Made by a program: the position numbers and the translations under genes. Below are positions 44,470-55,300 of a stretch of DNA of 64,000 bases, piece by piece (position 1 is the first letter of the stretch; every line of letters begins with the position of its first letter). The stretch lies in assembly GCA_035578175.1 (NCBI GenBank), contig JAQMRL010000016.1:1303501-1367500 (forward strand). Direction: 5' to 3'. This stretch comes from Catonia carolina (taxonomy: Eukaryota; Arthropoda; Insecta; Hemiptera; Achilidae). The notes under the pieces are model-generated. The model was given only the letters and a program-made list of their open reading frames with translations. It was not told the origin of the DNA and searched no databases.

Positions 44470-45060
44470 TTTATAATTTTAACCGATGCAAATAAAAGTT
44501 TTAAAAACCTATCAACACCGTGTAGTTGCCCTATCTAGCGCCAGCGGCAGTTCTTTAATTTACAAAATGGACTCTCCGTTTAAGGTGGGAAAGAAGTGAT
44601 CGTGTGTTAGTAAATAAACTAGGAGAAAACAATTAGTACTAATAAACAGTAATAGGTTATTATAGAAAATTGGATAGTGGATTCAAGAATCTGCAGTCAA
44701 CCAAACTAACTGATTGGTAAATTATGTTTTTGTTTTATTCACTAGACGACGTGTTTTGAAATCTTTTCAGGTTATGTGTGAGATGCGAAACTTAGTGTGA
44801 ACATCGTTAAATGAAAAGTTTATTAGAGAATGTGTATTCGCTTATACTAATAAAGAGTACTGGGCACTGCAGATTTAATTAGTGACGGTTTATTGTTCAG
44901 TTGTGAAAATTATTCGGTCAGTGTTTACAAGATCCAAACTAGTTTCATTTTTCCTTTGGTCAAGCCCTTGCAACGTGGTCCAGAAATGCTGAATCTAGTT
45001 ACTTGATTATTTTAAATATTGGTGATCGTTTAATGAACGATTCTGCGTAGTATATTGACT
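44470..45060 (+). repeat. 540-bp module, single copy, unit 3
   Basis: Unit 3 has one module where units 1 and 2 have two. It lacks the Jockey insertion. TCAGT pentamers, GGGCACTGCAG and the GTAAAT...TTTTCAG interval are retained. Confidence 0.55.
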
Positions 45061-45639
45061 TTAGCTTTAACCGACTTTTTTCGACAAGGTCAGACGGTTT
45101 TTACAACTTTGTGGCTTCAAGGAAATATTATAGTACACGAGGTTCTATTAATCTTAATTAATATTTAATCGTTACAGCCAAAACCGAATTATTTATTTGT
45201 ACCGAAGATTAAGTTGTAAGGCGTAAAACATAACCTCAAACTTGGGAATCGAAATGTTTCTAAAGTCGGTTTATTTTAAAAAAGTGCAGATGTATAAAAT
45301 AGCCATTGTTTAACAAGCAAATTCTTGCCTTCCCAAATAATATTTTGAAAGATGCCCGTGACTTAATTGAGCAATTTGTTGAAATAAATGTGTCATAGTT
45401 TGTAAAGAAAAGAAGCCAAAATAAATTTGATGTAATAAACTTATGTCCAAGTGGTTCATGTAAAGAAATCTATTAGGCATTTTCTGTAGCATTGTCTTGT
45501 GCTGTTGCTGATTACAGGTGAAAATGATTGGCTAGAAGTAACCATTGATATAAAAATATGTCCACATTGGTACATGCATGTATGGTGAATGTACATTGTA
45601 TTTCAGTTGGACCTAATGTTATTCTTTTCTTGTGCGCAG

Positions 45640-45783
45640 GCAGCCTTGTTGTACACCACAACATAAATTACTTAAGATACCATCCTGTGCTGGGACTGAA
45701 TCTTAAATATCATTGGAAAAGGAAGTCTCATTGACAATTCAGTATCCAAGAAAACTAGCCAATTAAGTGAATTTTCATTAAAG
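45640..45783 (+). other. Predicted spliced exon, unit 3
   Basis: 144 bp between TTGTGCGCAG and GTAAGT. The variable nine bases read TGTTGTACA (CCT in the open frame); elsewhere it differs from units 1 and 2 at only one or two positions. Confidence 0.5.
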
Positions 45784-46164
45784 GTAAGTTTCTTTTATTT
45801 CATTAAATTGAAATTCTGGAAATTCATTATAATTATTTCTGTTTAGATATTTTTCTAAAGAGGAAAATTTTGATACTAATTAATGTGAACAGAATTAATA
45901 GTATATATTATGGGCATTCCATTAAGAAGGTTCATGTTGTAACCAGATGATGGATTGTTGCAGTGTTGCCACCTGTTTGAAGCAGAATAGTGTATGTCTG
46001 TTACATTGGTAAGAGTGTGCAATGTCCGTGTCAAACATAATAGCAACCTGAGTTTGAAGCTCAATTGTTAAAAGAATATGAAATCAATTGTAACGCATTA
46101 TATGTCAAATTAATGCTGGTTTAATTGCGTGGAACGGTGAAAACTTGAAATTTTTGTCTATTTT
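45784..46164. other. Presumed intron start of unit 3, no feature
   Basis: Resembles unit 1 to about 45,895, then becomes unit-specific. Nothing is recognised. Confidence 0.35.
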
Positions 46165-47066
46165 TACTTTCTCTTGTCTTTATGAATATATAGGAAGGAA
46201 AGTATTGTTTTCATGTCGATTTTTCGAAATCGAGTTTTCACCGGATCTATACGTTTTCAGACCACCTGAACCCAAAAAACATGTTTTTAGCGATTGGTCT
46301 GTGTGTGTGTGTGTGTATGTGAACAGAATATCTCAAGAACGGAACATCGTACGAACTTGAAACTTGAAACTTACCGGTAAGTTACATATCACTACCGGAC
46401 CCGACACGAACATTTTCATCAAAATCGGTCAACCGGAAGTAGTAGTTTATTCGTATAATTTTTCACTTTTTTGCGATTTTCTCAAAAACTAGTCCTACGA
46501 TTTTTTTAAATCAACTGGTTTACTACATTTTTTATGCTCTACAAGATAGGGTAGGCGCCATGTTCGCTGAAATTCTGCTTGAGGCTGTTTTTACGTAAAA
46601 ACATTTTCTTTTTAAGATTGCGGCTTTAATATGCATTTTAGCACAAAACGTTATATAATAAAAGTTGTAGAGAATGTAAAATTCTACAACTTTTATTTCA
46701 AACATTTTTTTGTATAACGCTTGGTTTAGCGGTAATTTGCGATTTTCTGTTTTTTTTTCTCACGAAAACGTGAGAAAAATCGATTTTTTTAACATTTCGG
46801 TCTTAGTATGCATTTTACGACAAAAGTGTATATAATTAAATTTATAGAAAATTAAAAGATCTACAACTTTTGTTTAGAGCATTTTTCTCTACAGAGCCTA
46901 GTTTAGCGTGAAAGAGTGATTTTCCGTATTTTTAAGCCAAACTGAGGTCGATTTTAATTTTGTGTATATCACTAAAGTTTTTTGAGGTTAGTTTGTGTGT
47001 TCATTTCTAATGTTTTATTACTAATATTAGGCTTATTGTTAATTATTTATTATGGCAAGAGAAAGT
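46165..47066 (-). mobile_element. ACTTTCTCTTGCC-family element, reverse copy, unit 3
   Basis: From TACTTTCTCTTGTC to GGCAAGAGAAAGTTGAAC, with a (GT)n run near 46,300. The outer 5' hairpin is missing. Confidence 0.75.
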
Positions 47067-47114
47067 TGAACTAGGAACGTACGTCTCCTTAAATAGCTGT
47101 GTGTTGAGGTGAGT

Positions 47115-47156
47115 TGCAGTGACGACTTTACCTCTAGACTAACCTGGTGGGTACTT
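47115..47156 (-). mobile_element. Fragment of SINE family 1
   Basis: GACGACTTTACCTCTAGACT and ACCTGGTGGGTA match the A-box end of the SINE at 18,345. Confidence 0.5.
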
Positions 47157-47164
47157 CAGTAAGG

Positions 47165-47400
47165 TGTGTGCATATGAAAAGTAAAGTGACTATAGATGAT
47201 GGATGAGGGATGGACGGTCGGACGGGGAGTGGAGGATATCAGTTGCTCTTCTGTAAGGGCCACAAGCCAGTAACCGGCCTCTACCATCGGAAGTGACTGT
47301 ACGTGATAAGCTGGGGGTGTGGTGGAGTGGAGCCAGTGCAGCCACAATTCAAATAACACAAGATCATGCCAAACAATTAAAAAAACAAACGTGATTTTTT
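47165..47400 (-). mobile_element. Orphan CR1-like 5' leader, unit 3
   Basis: Matches 9,455-9,690 and 32,820-33,050, but neither ORF1 nor ORF2 follows it. The rest of the retrotransposon has been lost in unit 3, or this is an independent deleted copy. Confidence 0.5.
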
Positions 47401-48185
47401 CTAGCATTTATTTAAAAAGTGTGAAACCATCACACAACTTTCTCTTGCCAATGTAGATAATGAACAATTTAACTCATTATACTTTCTCTTGCTTATATGA
47501 ATATATAGGATCGAAAGTATTGTTTTCAACTTATGGTTTAAATGTCGATTTTTCGAAATTGAGTTTTCATCGGATGTATACGTTTTCAGACCCCCTGAAC
47601 CCAAAAAACATGTTTTTAGCGATTGGTCTGTGTGTGTGTGTGTGTGTGTGTCAACAAAATATTTCAAGAACGGAACATCGTACGAACTTGAAACTTAAGT
47701 TACATACCACTACCGGACCCGATACTAATACTCATCAAAATCGGTCAACCGGAAGTAGTAGTTTATTCGTATAATTTATCACTTTTTGCGATTTTCTCAA
47801 AAACAGGTCGTATGATTTTTTTTAAAAATCGCATAGTTTACTCAATTTTTTATGCTCTACAAGATAGGGTAGGCGTCCTGTTTGCTGAAATTCTTGGTGA
47901 GGCTGTTTACATGTAATAAAATAGTTTTTTTAAGATTACGGCTTTAATATGCATTTTAGCGCAAAAATTTACATAATAAAGGTTTGTAAGGAATTCGAAA
48001 TTCTACAATGTTTATTTCAAACATTTTTTTGTATAACGCTTAGTTTAGCAGTATTTAGCCATTTTCTGATTTTTTTCTCGCGAAAACGTGTAAAAAATCG
48101 ATTTTTTTAAGATTTCTGCCTTAGAATTTTACAACAAAAGTGTACTTGATTAATTTTATAGCATTAAACAGATCTACAACTTCAA

Positions 48186-49352
48186 TTTTTTTTTTTTTGT
48201 CATCAGTCTCTCGACTGGTTTGATGCAGTTCTCCAACCTGTTCTATCTTGCGCAAGTCGTTTCATATCTACATACCTGTAACACCCTACATCTTTTGTAA
48301 TTTGCTTTATATATTCTAATCTTTGCCTCCCTCTACAATTTACTCCCTCAATGTTACCCTCCATTATTGATAGCCCAATACCTGGATGTCTTAGGATATG
48401 CCCCACTAGCCTATCCCTTCTTTTGGTAAGATGCTTCCATATACTTCTTTTTTCATCCACTCGCCTAAGAACCTCTAAATTACTTATTTTGTCCACCCAC
48501 CTAATCTTTAACATTTTCCTATAACACCACATTTCAAAAGCTTCTATCCTCTTCTTTTCTACAGCCCCTATCACCCACGTTTCACTTCCGTATAATGCTA
48601 CACTCCAAACATAATGTTTTAAGAAATTTTTCCTAATCTGTAAATCAATGTTTGTAGTCAGTAAGCTGTTTTTCATTTCAAAGGCTTTTCTAGCTTGAGC
48701 AATTCTACTCTTGATATCACTCGTGCTTCTACCATCCTTTGTTATTTTACTCCCTAGATAGCAGAATTCCCCAACTTCCTGTATGTTTTCGTTGCCTACT
48801 TTTAAATTTCCCATCTCTTCTAAACCACTCTTGCTGCTGCACAACACTTTCGTTTTGTTCTTATTAATTTTCATGAAGTAATCCTTCCTCAAGATCTCAT
48901 CCATTCCATTTAAGGCATCCTCTAGTTCATTCTTTGCCTCGGCTAATACTACTATATCATCGGCGAATCTCAACATTTTTATTGTTTCTCCTTGAATTTT
49001 TATTCCTACGTCAAATTTCTCCTTCACTTCATTTATAGCCTCTTCTATATACAAGTTAAAAATTAGTGGTGACAAAGAACAACCTTGTCGTACACCTTTT
49101 CTTACAGCAGCCTCTTTTCCGTACCCCTCGATTCTCAAAACAGCCGTTTGATTCTTATACAGACTGTAGATAACTCTCCTTTCTTTGTATTTAATTCCTA
49201 GCCTTTTCAAAGTTTTAAACATTTTACTCCAGTCCAGATTGTCAAATGCTTTCTCTAAATCTACAAATGCCATAAAAGTAGTTTTATTTTTCTGTATCCT
49301 TTTCTCAATAATCAGTCTCAGAGCCAATATTGCATCTCGAGTTCCCATTCTC
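48186..49352 (-). mobile_element. 5'-truncated RTE/L1-like non-LTR retrotransposon
   Basis: The insertion carries an A-run at its 3' end (T-run at 48,186-48,198) and is flanked by CTTCAA (48,180-48,185 and 49,353-49,358). The 3' end shares a GTCATCAG...CTGGTTTGATGCAG block with a repeat widespread in insect genomes. Its reading frame is undamaged, which suggests a young insertion. Confidence 0.8.
48203..49348 (-). CDS. Reverse transcriptase, C-terminal two thirds, uninterrupted
   Basis: An open frame of 381 codons starts near the element's cut 5' end with MGTRDAILALRLIIEK (palm), then VDLEKAFDNLDWSKMF, VRKGVRQGCSLSPLIFNLYI and the catalytic box MLRFADDIVVLAEA with both aspartates. Thumb and C-terminal parts follow (YLGSKITKDGRSTSDIKSRI, YVWSVALYGSETWVIGAVEK, MWCYRKMLKIRWVDKISNLE). 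It lacks the endonuclease and first RT blocks, so it cannot transpose on its own. The internal methionine is simply the first after truncation. The clade (RTE or a relative) is inferred from these motifs. Confidence 0.8.
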   Translation of the reverse strand: MGTRDAILALRLIIEKRIQKNKTTFMAFVDLEKAFDNLDWSKMFKTLKRLGIKYKERRVIYSLYKNQTAVLRIEGYGKEAAVRKGVRQGCSLSPLIFNLYIEEAINEVKEKFDVGIKIQGETIKMLRFADDIVVLAEAKNELEDALNGMDEILRKDYFMKINKNKTKVLCSSKSGLEEMGNLKVGNENIQEVGEFCYLGSKITKDGRSTSDIKSRIAQARKAFEMKNSLLTTNIDLQIRKNFLKHYVWSVALYGSETWVIGAVEKKRIEAFEMWCYRKMLKIRWVDKISNLEVLRRVDEKRSIWKHLTKRRDRLVGHILRHPGIGLSIMEGNIEGVNCRGRQRLEYIKQITKDVGCYRYVDMKRLAQDRTGWRTASNQSRD

Positions 49353-49665
49353 CTTCAAAAAGCATTTTTAAAGCATTTTTTTCTACAGAGCCTTGTTTAG
49401 TGTGAAAGAGTGATTTTCCGTATTTGAAGACAAACTGAGGTTGATTTTCATTTTACATCTTTCGCTCTTGATTAAAACAAGGTTATATTTTTTGGGGTTA
49501 GTTTTTTGTTTATTTCTAATGTTTTATTACTAATGTTAGGTTTTTTGTTAATTATTTGCATTGGAGAGGGCAAGTTGTGTGTGTTTCACACCAGATTTTT
49601 TTATTACGTATACGTGATGCGTGGCAGTGCCACAGGTGTTTCTGTCATTAAATATAATAAAATAT

Positions 49666-49679
49666 GTTGTTGTTTTCAG
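49666..49679 (+). promoter_or_regulatory. Predicted splice acceptor of zinc-finger gene 3
   Basis: GTTGTTGTTTTCAG before the ATG, conserved with genes 1 and 2. Confidence 0.65.
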
Positions 49680-50618
49680 ATGGCTGATGCAACTGGAGTG
49701 GGAGTGGACTCTTCAAGCAGAACAGCCTCACAAAAGTGTAAATTATGTAGACTGGCTACCATTGACTGCCACAACAAGAATAAACTCATTGCATACTGTG
49801 CAAAGTGTAAGAAGAGATTACGTAAACAAAGAACCAAATCTTGGTATGGTAAAGTTAAACAGCTGTACGACTCTTGTTTGACTTGCCTGAATACGTTCTA
49901 CAACAATCTCTCATACGAACCACATGACTGTACACTAGAAGGCATATTCGTTTGTGATGGTTGTGGCAGAGTATACCTCCACAAGGAGAATATAACGCTA
50001 CATGTAAGTAAATGTCACAAAATCATTTCAAAAATGAATGCAACTGTAAGTGAAAACAATGGCCAAAGAGATTCAAAATCGGAATTGGAGTTGGAACATT
50101 GTGGGAGTACTTCTAGATTGAGTGAAAGTAGTAGTGGCCACAAGATGTCTAAATCAACTGACAATGTGATTGGCCAGTCTAAATTACCCAAAACATGTAA
50201 AGATGTCACTTGTAATATTTGTGGAAAGGTTTTAAGTTGTAATTCCGCTTTAACTTTACATTTGCGTGTACATACAGGAGAGAAACCTTTTAAGTGTAAG
50301 TTTTGCAAAAAAGACTTTAGACAACTTGTCCATTTAAAAATACATTTGCGAATTCATACTGCTGAGAAACCATATAATTGTAAATTCTGTAATAAAAAGT
50401 TCACAGATTCATCTGGTTTAACTTATCATGTGCGTTTACATACAGGGGAGAAGCCATTCAATTGTAAATTCTGTAATAAAAAGTTTACAACTTCATCTGG
50501 TTTAACTAATCATGTGCGTTTACATACAGGGGAGAAGCCATTCAATTGTAAATTCTGTAATAAAAAGTTTACACAGTCATCTAATTTAAATACACACATG
50601 CGTAGACATATAGAATAG
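49680..50618 (+). CDS. C2H2 zinc-finger protein 3 (5 fingers)
   Basis: Predicted 312-residue nuclear DNA-binding protein. The N-terminal 177 residues match proteins 1 and 2 closely (V19K, M70L, K97R, F99Y, G176V and S179N relative to protein 1). Five canonical fingers run from C178 to H310, with helix residues CNSALTL, QLVHLKI, DSSGLTY, TSSGLTN and QSSNLNT, ending ...HMRRHIE. All but the second linker are TGEKPF; that one reads TAEKPYN, as after the second finger of protein 2. The short array suggests loss of finger repeats by unequal exchange, or that the other genes gained them. This copy has the most diverged 3' flank. Role and target unknown; repression or transcriptional control is likely from the family. 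Confidence 0.85.
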   Translation: MADATGVGVDSSSRTASQKCKLCRLATIDCHNKNKLIAYCAKCKKRLRKQRTKSWYGKVKQLYDSCLTCLNTFYNNLSYEPHDCTLEGIFVCDGCGRVYLHKENITLHVSKCHKIISKMNATVSENNGQRDSKSELELEHCGSTSRLSESSSGHKMSKSTDNVIGQSKLPKTCKDVTCNICGKVLSCNSALTLHLRVHTGEKPFKCKFCKKDFRQLVHLKIHLRIHTAEKPYNCKFCNKKFTDSSGLTYHVRLHTGEKPFNCKFCNKKFTTSSGLTNHVRLHTGEKPFNCKFCNKKFTQSSNLNTHMRRHIE

Positions 50619-50870
50619 AAAACACACAATGGTGTGATTTGCAATAAAAATATGCATGTGCTTCATCTTTAAATACCATTTTTGTATGAACACAAATAAA
50701 ACATAAAAATATAAATCGTGCAGTAAAATTTCTCTGCTATTCATGGCTTCTTCTAGAAGTTTGCTTATGTATAGAGGAGAGTGAAAGTGCAGATGTAAAG
50801 TTTGCAAAATAAACTCTGTGCAATTGAAGTCATTCAAGAACACATTGCATGCGTAACCCACAGGATGGAC
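50619..50870 (+). other. Likely 3' untranslated region of zinc-finger gene 3
   Basis: AATAAA at 50,643-50,648 and 50,695-50,700 are candidate poly(A) signals. Part of it (about 50,765-50,850) resembles the 3' flank of genes 1 and 2 (GAGTGAAAGT...). Confidence 0.5.
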
Positions 50871-50899
50871 ACTTGGTCTGATAAATGTGTATCTCCTTT

Positions 50900-51805
50900 T
50901 GACTTTCTCTTCTCCTTGTGAATATGTTGGAAGGAAAGTATTGTTATCATGTTAATGGTTTGAAAGCGGATTGTCACCAGATATGAACTTTTTCAGTCCC
51001 CCTGAACCCAAAAAACATGTTTAAGTGGTTGGTGTGTTTGTGTGTGTCTTTTAAATATCTCAGTAACGGAACATTGTACGATTTTTAAACTTTAAACTTA
51101 AGTAAGGTACCACTAGAGGACCCGACACAAACATTTTCATCAAAATCGGTCAACTGGAAATAGTATTTTTTTACATTTTGCAATTTTTATTAAATTAGTT
51201 TTTATGACTTTTTTTTGAATTGCCTCATTTACTACATAATAATGCTGTACAAGATACGTTAGGTGCGCCATGTCTGCTGAAATTCTTGGGGAGGCTTTTC
51301 TCACGTAGAAAAAAAGGTTTTTTTAACATTGCGGCCTTAATAAGCATTTAGCGCAGAAGTGTCTATAATCAATGTTGTAGATAATTTAAAGGTCTGAAAG
51401 ATTTATTTTAACATTTCTTTGTATAATCCATAGTTAAACAGTAATTACTGATTTTTTCTGGTTTTTTTTTTCATGAAAATCTGAATAAAAAAATGGATTT
51501 TCTAAAATTTTGGCCTTAGTATGCATTAAAGACAAAAGTGTATATAATCAAATTTATAGGAAATTAAATGATCTACATTTTTTATTGCAAGCATTTTCTC
51601 TACAAAGCCTAGTTTAGCATCAACAAGTGATTTTCCATATTTTTTAACCAAACTAAGGTAGGTTTTCATTTTGCATCATTCACTCATGATTAAAATTGGA
51701 TTATGTTTTTTGAGGTAAGTTTCTTGTTTATTACTAATTTTAAGTTATATTGTTCATAATTTGCATTGGCAAGTGAAAGTCGTGTGAGTGTTTAACACCA
51801 GATTT
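50900..51805 (-). mobile_element. ACTTTCTCTTGCC-family element, diverged reverse copy
   Basis: Opens GACTTTCTCTTC and ends GGCAAGTGAAAGTCGTGTGAG plus TTAACACCAGATT. Many substitutions make it one of the oldest copies in the window. Confidence 0.7.
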
Positions 51806-52075
51806 TTCTACTCAGTTTTAATGGGTAATGTGTTTTGAGGGGTACAGGAAGGATTTTGTACTCGGCTGTTATGTCAGAATAGCATGAATGATTTTGTAGA
51901 CTACATCTGAAGTCATAGACCCATCATCAGAGTATATAAAATATATTGTAAAAGTACTTTAATTTTTATCACTGACCTGTTACAGCTGTTATACCGCTTG
52001 TTTTTACCTTTTAATTATGAACATGTTTTGGTGTCCAATATCAATAGAGCACTCAAATTTAAAAAAGTTGATGTG
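51806..52075. other. No recognisable feature
   Basis: Unit 3-specific sequence between two element copies. No motif is seen. Confidence 0.35.
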
Positions 52076-53045
52076 AAACACTCACACAACTTTCTCTTGC
52101 TAATGAAAATTATGAACAATATAACCTAAAATTAGTAATAAACAAAAAACTTAATTTTTTTAAGTCGCATTACCAGATAGGTTATTAGTAACTATGTGGG
52201 TTAGGAAACTGGATAGAATAATAATTTCCTGAGCCTACTCGGAAATCAAACCCAGGACTTTTGCGTTGTATGCCAGCATGCTACTACTATGCTACGGAGG
52301 TGGCAATAACCTTATTTTAATAATGAGTGGAATGATGCAAAATAAAAACTAACCTTAATTTTTGGCTTAATAATGAGGAAAATCACTCTCTGACGCTAAT
52401 CAAGGCTCTGTAGAGAGAAATACTTAAATTAAAAGTTGTAGATATTTTAAATTCTTATAAATTTGACTATAAATCCATTGTTTTATTGATATATATGAAA
52501 AAAATCAGAAAATCACTAATTGCCTCTAAACTAGGCGTTATACAAATGAATATTTGAAATAAAAGTTGTATTTATATAACTTCTGCGCTAAAATGAATTT
52601 TAAAGCCATAATCTTAAAATACACATTTTTTTCTATGGAGATTAGCCTCTCCAAGAATTTCAGCGAACATGGCGCGCCTACCGTATCTTGTAGCATAATT
52701 ATGTACTAAATGAGGCGTATTTAAAAAATCATAGAAGCTGTTTTAGAGAAAATTGTGAAAAAGTCAAAAATTACGCGAATAAACTACTACTTCTGGTTGA
52801 CTGATTTTGATGAAAAAGTTTGTGTCAGGTCCTCTAGTAGTACATAACTTAAGTTTAAAATTTTAGCTTCGTACAATGTTTTGTTGTTGAGATATTTTGT
52901 TCGCACGCACAGACAAATGGCTAAAAACATTTTTCTAGGTGGAGGTAGTCTGGAAACATGTATATCTGGTGACAACTAGAATTTGTAAAATCAACATGAA
53001 AACAATACTTTCCTTCTTGTATATTCAAATAGGCAAGAGAAAGTA
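52076..53045 (+). mobile_element. ACTTTCTCTTGCC-family element, diverged forward copy
   Basis: Starts AGTTGATGTGAAACACTCAC and ends GGCAAGAGAAAGTA. A tRNA-derived SINE is inserted in its first third. Confidence 0.7.
52155..52308 (-). mobile_element. tRNA-derived SINE, family 4
   Basis: On the minus strand: CCACCTCCGTAGCATAGTAG (A-box region), GGTTTGATTTCC (B box, about 52,240-52,251), a body ending GGTAATGCGACTT and an A-run. It interrupts element sequence that is continuous in other copies. Confidence 0.65.
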
Positions 53046-54204
53046 AAAAGCTAAATGTATTAAAATGTGTAGAAGATGTACGTTGAGTCATTCATCTGAA
53101 ACTGTTTAATCATTTGAGTTGATCGTTTTTCGTATTCTCTGCTGATAAGAGCCACAGTCAATGTTACTTGATCATTTTTAAATTAACCTCTTTGTTAAAA
53201 ATGTTTTACCTCTGTTTATTTTATCTGTTTGTTTGCATGGAACATCTCACACTTGTTGAATTATTTTTTCATTTTATTATCGCATAGTTCTATTAAGTTG
53301 AAATGTTTTTCCATTTTTCTGAACTTTTTTTTTATTGTATTTCTGTAACATTTTTACAATTAGTGTAATTTGGTATGATGTAATCACATTTCATTGTTTT
53401 TGGTCGTACCATTTTAACATTTACAACATGTTGTTTAGCATGTTGTTTTAGCATTACAACATGAGGATTACCATTGTAATCCTCATTTCAACATTCTATT
53501 TTATAAACGCATTTGTTATTGTTATTTACTCCATTCGCTTCATTCGTGTTTACGTTTATGGGGTAACAGTTTATTATCCTCACATATGAATGAAATTTTA
53601 TAAAATTTATTTCTTGTTGTACATAATGTATTTGTAATTATTTTATTATATATCATAGAATGTGTGGTTTCTGCTCTGTATGGTTATTTTTCTCTTCGGT
53701 TGTTGTTAAATCAATTTCCAAAAATGTAAATTGTAATTAATTGTACAGTCCATTTGAAATAGCATGATAGTATTACTTGATTGGAATAAAGAACAGAGGG
53801 AATTTTTTGATGTGCTCATGTGTCTGTGCTACCACTAGGAATAATTAAAAGGGAAATTTTACTTTCGAAAAGGGAATTTTGCCATGAATCTTATGGCTCT
53901 TATTTTGTTATTTAAGCGTTTCTCATCTTGTGTATAATTAAGTGCTCGATATTATATATGGTACTTTAACAAGGTGCAGTTTTATGGGAATATGGGTGGT
54001 TAGAGGATTTATTAGTAGTAATGACGGGTAATGTGTTTGTACAGGCCGTGCCACGATTTTCCTGGCTTGCCGTCCGACCGTTATTACGGTGCATAATATC
54101 TAAAGCGAAAACATTCCCTCACGTTTATTTCATATCACCCCATATAGGCTCAAACGATTAGTAACGTTTTACAAATGTAATTAATTTTTTACTTTGTTAA
54201 GCAA
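53046..54204. other. Downstream DNA of unit 3
   Basis: 53,590-53,990 resembles 13,725-14,000 of unit 1 (TCTTCGGTTGTTGTTAAATC). The remainder is unit-specific, with small mirror repeats such as GAGGATTACCATTGTAATCCTC split across 53,463-53,485. No coding sequence is recognised. Confidence 0.4.
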
Positions 54205-54760
54205 ACATAAAGAAATATTACATTAATTTCTATAAATAAATGTTAAAAAAAAATAGATAGTCCTAATGTATACGTTTATGTAAATAAAGACAAACAAAAT
54301 TTGTAATTGTTATTATTAATAATAAAAATGTTAGTGATTATTTTAAGGTTAATTAGAGACGGAAGGCGCGTTTACCACACGGCGGCCAACATTGAGCGGT
54401 AGTGGACATGAATGACATGCGTGTGTATTAACAACCATTGAAAAATGTAATGTCGCATCAACTGCATGTTACCGTCGTATCATGTGACACCGTCTGTCTG
54501 TACCCAGCCTAATATGTCATTGTTTATGGTTTATATTTTCAACAACACTAACTGTAATATGTTACACTAAAACGATAGTAGAATGACTTGGCATTACAAC
54601 AGCGAGCTTGGAAATGTGTGGCGCGCGCGGCCTATATAAATAATTTCACTAATTCCATCACTACCTCGCCAATTAACGTTTAGGTCTGTTCTTTACTGGA
54701 GATCCATTCAAATATTGTAGTGTCTTTCTTGCCAACAAATACCTTTTGCAATAAAGTTGT
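54205..54760 (+). promoter_or_regulatory. GC-rich TATA/poly(A) block, unit 3 copy
   Basis: Paralogue of 38,857-39,440, with GCGCGCGCGGCC, TATATAAATA (54,633-54,642) and AATAAAG (54,750-54,756). It is a few bases shorter in the GC-rich part. Confidence 0.4.
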
Positions 54761-55300
54761 CTAAATAATTGTGTTAAAAATTGACGTCTGCTTATGGCAT
54801 TTCAATTTTTAACTGAGTCCCAACTGTATTTTATAAGTGCTGTTTCACGGCCTGGTATTTGGACAACGTTACTAAAACGTGTCATTTAATAACTTTGCAT
54901 ATTTTATTTTGACAACTAATACTTCACACTTGTGAGTACTGCATTGAGTAAAACCGGGAAAACAATGTTGTTGATCTTTTAAAATATTTTCACAGTTGGG
55001 AAATGGAACGGCAAGTAATCAAGACTGTAAATATAAGGAGATTACCAAACAGTAATACCTCCTGTACATTTGTAAATGGAAAAATTTCAACTTGCAGACT
55101 AAAAAAACATTGTTAGGACAAAGTAATGTGGACGCATGCCACTGCTTACTTGTAAAATGTAAATCATGAACCAATGACAATCAGTTGATAGTAATTAGGC
55201 ACTTACAGTTTTACAAATAGAAATGTTCAATGTTTAAACAAAATTATATCGTGACAATATCTGAAAAGAAATAGTGTTGTAGAATTCTCTAAATGTACCG

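Larger units (their letters stand above)
47480..49596 (-). mobile_element. ACTTTCTCTTGCC-family element split by an RT insertion
   Basis: The reverse copy starts ACTTTCTCTTGC at 47,481 with a (GT)n run at 47,629-47,651, is interrupted at 48,185 by a retrotransposon, resumes at 49,353 and ends CACCAGATTTTT. A 45-bp head fragment of the same family (47,430-47,470) faces it, as in unit 1. Confidence 0.7.
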
